From: Pedobacter sp. ISL-64
Lineage (GTDB): Bacteria; Bacteroidota; Bacteroidia; Sphingobacteriales; Sphingobacteriaceae
Reading direction: 5' to 3'
DNA: 64,000 bases
Assembly (NCBI RefSeq): GCF_018613605.1
Contig: NZ_JAGGPU010000001.1
Coordinates: 186,001-250,000, forward strand
The notes under the pieces are model-generated. The model searched no databases, was not told the origin of the DNA, and saw nothing but the letters and a program-made list of their open reading frames with translations. The translations under genes were made by a program, and so were the position numbers. Shown in pieces: positions 61,414 through 64,000 of the stretch; within the stretch, counting starts at the first letter, position 1; each line of letters opens with the position of its first letter.

Positions 61414-62057
61414 CAATCTAAATTAACGCTCTCATTATGTAAATAATGATCGTGGGCTCTCACCCCCACGGGACGAAACTACCATAAATAATTTATAATT
61501 TCTATTTTCTAAAAAAAATTATTGCTGTAAATGTTTGGTAATTTGAACATAATACACGTGTTATTAAAAATATTTGCGAAAATTGTGCGTGATACTTTCT
61601 TTCACTGAAATAGTTTTTACTTTCTATGGGGCACTTTAGTGAAAGCAATAAAAGAAATGATGATAATTGGTTTATATTTTACATCATAATTTACTGCGTA
61701 CTTCCAACGCTTTCTAATTGCTTTTTTACTCTATAGAAGCATATTCACATTAATTCTTTTATAGGTCGGACTTATGGCACATCCTGTGGTCGTTCAATTA
61801 TTTATTGTATTAATGGTTGTTATAGTAATTATTAATATAAATAAAAAAAGATAAGCCTTTACGTTCCAGTGCAGACATTTCCATTACGAATTCTTTGCCA
61901 ATCTAAAATATCGCACGACACCTGCTTTGTGCTCCTGTGCGTGTGATTTAAAATAATTCATAAGCGGTTACTGAATAATGTATCTATACTATTTTACGAT
62001 CCGGATCGAAATGAAAGTTTTTAACAGGACGTGATAGATGGAGGTATTTTATGATTA

Positions 62058-62085
62058 AATTATTTCTCACTATTGAGAAATAATT
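62058..62085. promoter_or_regulatory. perfect dyad upstream of rteC
   Basis: AATTATTTCTCA (62058-62069) and TGAGAAATAATT (62074-62085) are perfect arms with a 4-nt loop, about 73 bp before the rteC ATG. It could be an operator or a hairpin in the leader; no T-tract follows. Confidence 0.5.
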
Positions 62086-62157
62086 ATAATAAATGATTAA
62101 GTTGCTGATTAAAAAGGCATCCATAGAGGATGTAATCATAACTTAATCCTTATAACC

Positions 62158-63006
62158 ATGAAAACTTTTTACAAAATCGTTCACGAAAAAATCAAAGATG
62201 CTGAACAGCAAATCAGTTTGGATTCTGAAAATGCTATTGAAGAATCCAGGAAAATGACCATTTTACTAAAGGAGTTGCTCAACGACTTAAGAGACCGTGT
62301 AATATCAAGTGGATTTCGCGAGAAAGCCGATGAAATAGAATTTTTCCGGAAGATCAAGCCGGAAGTTCAAGGGAAACTACTTTATTATAATAAAGTATTC
62401 CGTATTGAGATCGGACGGCCCATAAATTTTGGTAACATCTACCAGACTTATTTTGACAGTGAATTACAGCGTTTAGAACAAAATTACAAAGAGCATATTT
62501 CCAGTTCTGAGTTCTATCGGTATTACCAGTCAGGAAGTAGGGAAAAGGATGATACCTATTTTATTCGTGGAAACATAGATTTCAACCTGGGGCTGCAAAG
62601 TCATTTTTTTGAATCCGATCCACTTTTTTCCACTTATTATGATTACAAAGTTTCACGGATCATCGAAAGTGATCTCCTTTATCAGTACCTATTGATGCGA
62701 ACGACAAATGATCTGGAGTTTAACAGGATCTCAGTTTCGGATTTTGGTGATCAAATGGTCCACTGGACGGCTTCTAAGAATGCCCTTATTGAGCTGATCT
62801 ATGCACTACATGCTACGGAATGCATCGGAAATGGTAATATAGGTATTCGAAAAGTCGCGCTTGCCTTTCAAAACCTTTTTAATATCCAGCTGGGTGATTT
62901 TCATCATGCTTTCCATAAGATGAAATACCGTGCAGGAAACCGTGGCCTTTTCCTGGAACGTCTGAAATCTTCTTTAGAACAATATATGGATAAAGAATTT
63001 ATGTAA
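62158..63006 (+). CDS. rteC: RteC domain protein, element regulator
   Basis: A 282-residue protein matching RteC of Bacteroidota conjugative elements: a helical N-terminal half (EKIKDAEQQISLDSENAIEES) and the C-terminal RteC domain with FGDQMVHWTASKNALIELIYALHATECIGNG and LGDFHHAFHKMKYRAGNRGLFLERLK. In CTnDOT, RteC activates excision genes. The length is close to the usual. It precedes an excisionase-like HTH gene and a DUF3945-type gene, the normal order. It ends at a hairpin (63036-63079). Confidence 0.9.
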   Translation: MKTFYKIVHEKIKDAEQQISLDSENAIEESRKMTILLKELLNDLRDRVISSGFREKADEIEFFRKIKPEVQGKLLYYNKVFRIEIGRPINFGNIYQTYFDSELQRLEQNYKEHISSSEFYRYYQSGSREKDDTYFIRGNIDFNLGLQSHFFESDPLFSTYYDYKVSRIIESDLLYQYLLMRTTNDLEFNRISVSDFGDQMVHWTASKNALIELIYALHATECIGNGNIGIRKVALAFQNLFNIQLGDFHHAFHKMKYRAGNRGLFLERLKSSLEQYMDKEFM

Positions 63007-63035
63007 TTTTTTTAAATCCATCCAAGACTCAATAG

Positions 63036-63079
63036 TAAAGGCAGTGGTGCCTGGTAACTAAATATTGAAACTGCCTTTA
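63036..63079 (+). terminator. terminator of rteC
   Basis: TAAAGGCAGT (63036-63045) and ACTGCCTTTA (63070-63079) form a perfect 10-bp stem about 30 bp after the rteC stop. The 300 bp from here to the next gene has no other recognised feature apart from two TTTGCCCAT words. Confidence 0.7.
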
Positions 63080-63385
63080 TTATCTGCTCTTCTAACCATT
63101 CAAGGTTTGCTCCCATTTGCCCATATCTATCCCATTGGTAAAAATCATTTTTCAAGACCTTTTTTTTTCACTCAATTTCAGTTAACAAGCTATTAGCTTG
63201 CTTTTCTTCTAATACTGCATGTCGTTTTATTATAATCTTATGCCATAACATGCCTCCATTTGCCCATTTTTTTTTGTAAAAAACTTGCCCACAAAAGAAA
63301 TTCCGTCTTATCAATTTTGTGATGCATTACCACAATACCAACGGTAATCTGGTAGTGGATTAATAAACCCTAACATCATAACATC

Positions 63386-63679
63386 ATGGAAATAGACAAA
63401 ATGGAATTTAGCTTTTGGATGAAAAGAATCATGGAACGCTTTGATATCCTTTCCGATCAACTGAATTTGAACCTTACAGGGCGCATGGTGCTAGAAGATG
63501 AGGAACTTTTGGATAATCAGGATGTACTACGTACTCTTAAAATAAGCACCCGCACTTTACAGCGTTATCGATCTTCCGGAAGGTTAAAATACTTCACCAT
63601 CAGCGGGAAATTGTATTACAAATTATCTGATGTCAGAAATTTTATCCTCAACAGTTCTAATAATACGAGCTCAAAATAA
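63386..63679 (+). CDS. excisionase-like helix-turn-helix protein
   Basis: A 97-residue protein. The C-terminal half is a MerR/Xis-type winged HTH (DVLRTLKISTRTLQRYRSSGRLKYFTISGKLYYKLSDV), with an acidic coil before it (EDEELLDNQD). Such proteins lie beside rteC in many Bacteroidota elements and probably help excision or regulation. Start: ATG 63386. Confidence 0.85.
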   Translation: MEIDKMEFSFWMKRIMERFDILSDQLNLNLTGRMVLEDEELLDNQDVLRTLKISTRTLQRYRSSGRLKYFTISGKLYYKLSDVRNFILNSSNNTSSK

Positions 63680-63775
63680 AGCCAATAAATGACAAATAAT
63701 GGCTAAGGGAAGCCAAGTCTATTCAGCTAAGAGATATACCATTTACTTTGGTAATCAAATCTTAAATCGTGAGTT

Positions 63776-64000
63776 ATGAGTGAGTTAGAAAACCCAACAG
63801 AACAAAATCTTAAAGAAGAAACAGCTAGTCAGCTATCTCCTGACCAGCTATCGGATATTTTACTGGTTTTGAATAAGGAAAAAATGAGAATTGAAGCTGT
63901 TAAGGGCATTGGGAAAAATGGGGAACTGGAAACTGTTCCTGCTGATGAGAAAAATCAAAACCAGTTCATGAGAGTGGATAAACACGGTGATTTTTTTTCG
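63776..64000 (+). CDS. DUF3945-type element protein (5' part only)
   Basis: An open frame from ATG 63776 to the window end, 75 codons, starting MSELENPTEQNLKEETASQ and containing LSDILLVLNKEKMRIEAVKGIG. It resembles the start of the large DUF3945/DUF4099 proteins of conjugative elements, following the HTH gene by 96 bp. The full length and function cannot be seen. Confidence 0.7.
   Translation, partial: MSELENPTEQNLKEETASQLSPDQLSDILLVLNKEKMRIEAVKGIGKNGELETVPADEKNQNQFMRVDKHGDFFS

Larger units (their letters stand above)
61272..62157. other. 886-bp non-coding stretch before rteC
   Basis: No credible gene. It holds a minus-strand terminator-like hairpin (61390-61413) preceded by GAGAGCGTTAATTTAGAT, a GC hairpin around CGTGGG...CCCACG (about 61451-61479), a hairpin around CGCACGACACC...GTGCGTGTG (about 61912-61948) and a perfect dyad at 62058-62085. 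This suggests regulatory RNA or an origin-like region near the backbone genes. Confidence 0.5.
45781..64000. mobile_element. integrative conjugative element, one end (continues past window)
   Basis: The region runs from the tRNA-Glu 3' fragment to the window edge. The right part carries backbone genes typical of Bacteroidota conjugative elements (RteC, excisionase-like HTH, DUF3945-type). The left part is cargo: peptide signalling and export genes, hypothetical proteins and decayed duplicates. No integrase, mob or tra gene is visible here; they would lie to the right, with an intact tRNA-Glu at the far end. That extent is inferred. Confidence 0.65.

Overview
The window looks like a chromosome segment of a Bacteroidota bacterium close to Pedobacter/Sphingobacteriaceae. 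The grounds are AT-rich DNA, promoters of the Bacteroidota type (TTG, then about 19-21 nt, then TAnnTTTG), weak or absent Shine-Dalgarno sites, large carboxypeptidase-regulatory/plug/beta-barrel outer-membrane proteins, Tat-exported Gfo/Idh/MocA oxidoreductases, DUF1080 and DUF1593 proteins, and a conjugative-element backbone of the RteC/DUF3945 kind.

Positions 1-45780 are chromosomal. A 182-bp tandem repeat array (about 130-930) is followed by a NUDIX hydrolase and two paralogous outer-membrane beta-barrel proteins. Then come a run of single-gene units: 2-hydroxyacid dehydrogenase, OsmC, M1 peptidase, greA, HIT protein, a lipoprotein, a sigma factor with its membrane partner, GNAT, a frameshifted pirin, OYE reductase/ArsR, a histone H1-like protein, HxlR/DoxX, sulfatase, SDR/AraC, CDGSH, GNAT and an alpha/beta hydrolase. 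A ROK regulator (27276-28529) is divergent from a four-gene operon (28755-36116): two Tat-exported Gfo/Idh/MocA oxidoreductases, a HEAT-repeat/double-DUF1080 protein and one cytoplasmic oxidoreductase. This set fits oxidation of glycosides at C3 and cleavage of the keto-glycoside. DUF1593, TPR/DUF3857/transglutaminase, SDR/AraC and azoreductase/HxlR genes follow, then tRNA-Glu and an initiator tRNA-Met. Many gaps carry REP/MITE-like palindromes.

At 45781-45807 there is a second copy of only the 3' end of tRNA-Glu, followed on the minus strand by its own terminator. This is the expected scar of a tRNA-integrating element. From there to the window end the DNA reads as one end of an integrative conjugative element. 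Cargo lies at 46203-61271; rteC, an excisionase-like HTH gene and the start of a DUF3945-type gene lie at 62158-64000.

The cargo is the most interesting part: two divergent operons around double-glycine (GG) leader peptides. Leftward run a 59-residue GG-leader peptide (too short for routine gene calling), an S41 protease, a LytS-type histidine kinase, a LytTR response regulator and a lone receiver. Rightward run a VKOR-thioredoxin disulfide generator, a 64-residue GG-leader peptide with six cysteines in its core, two TlpA/DUF4369-type lipid- or periplasm-side proteins, a C39-peptidase ABC exporter and an HlyD adaptor. Together they would make, fold, trim and export a disulfide-rich peptide, possibly under peptide-pheromone control. 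Beyond the exporter, a decayed second LytTR copy and a 220-bp direct repeat around another thioredoxin-like gene record past duplication within the cargo.
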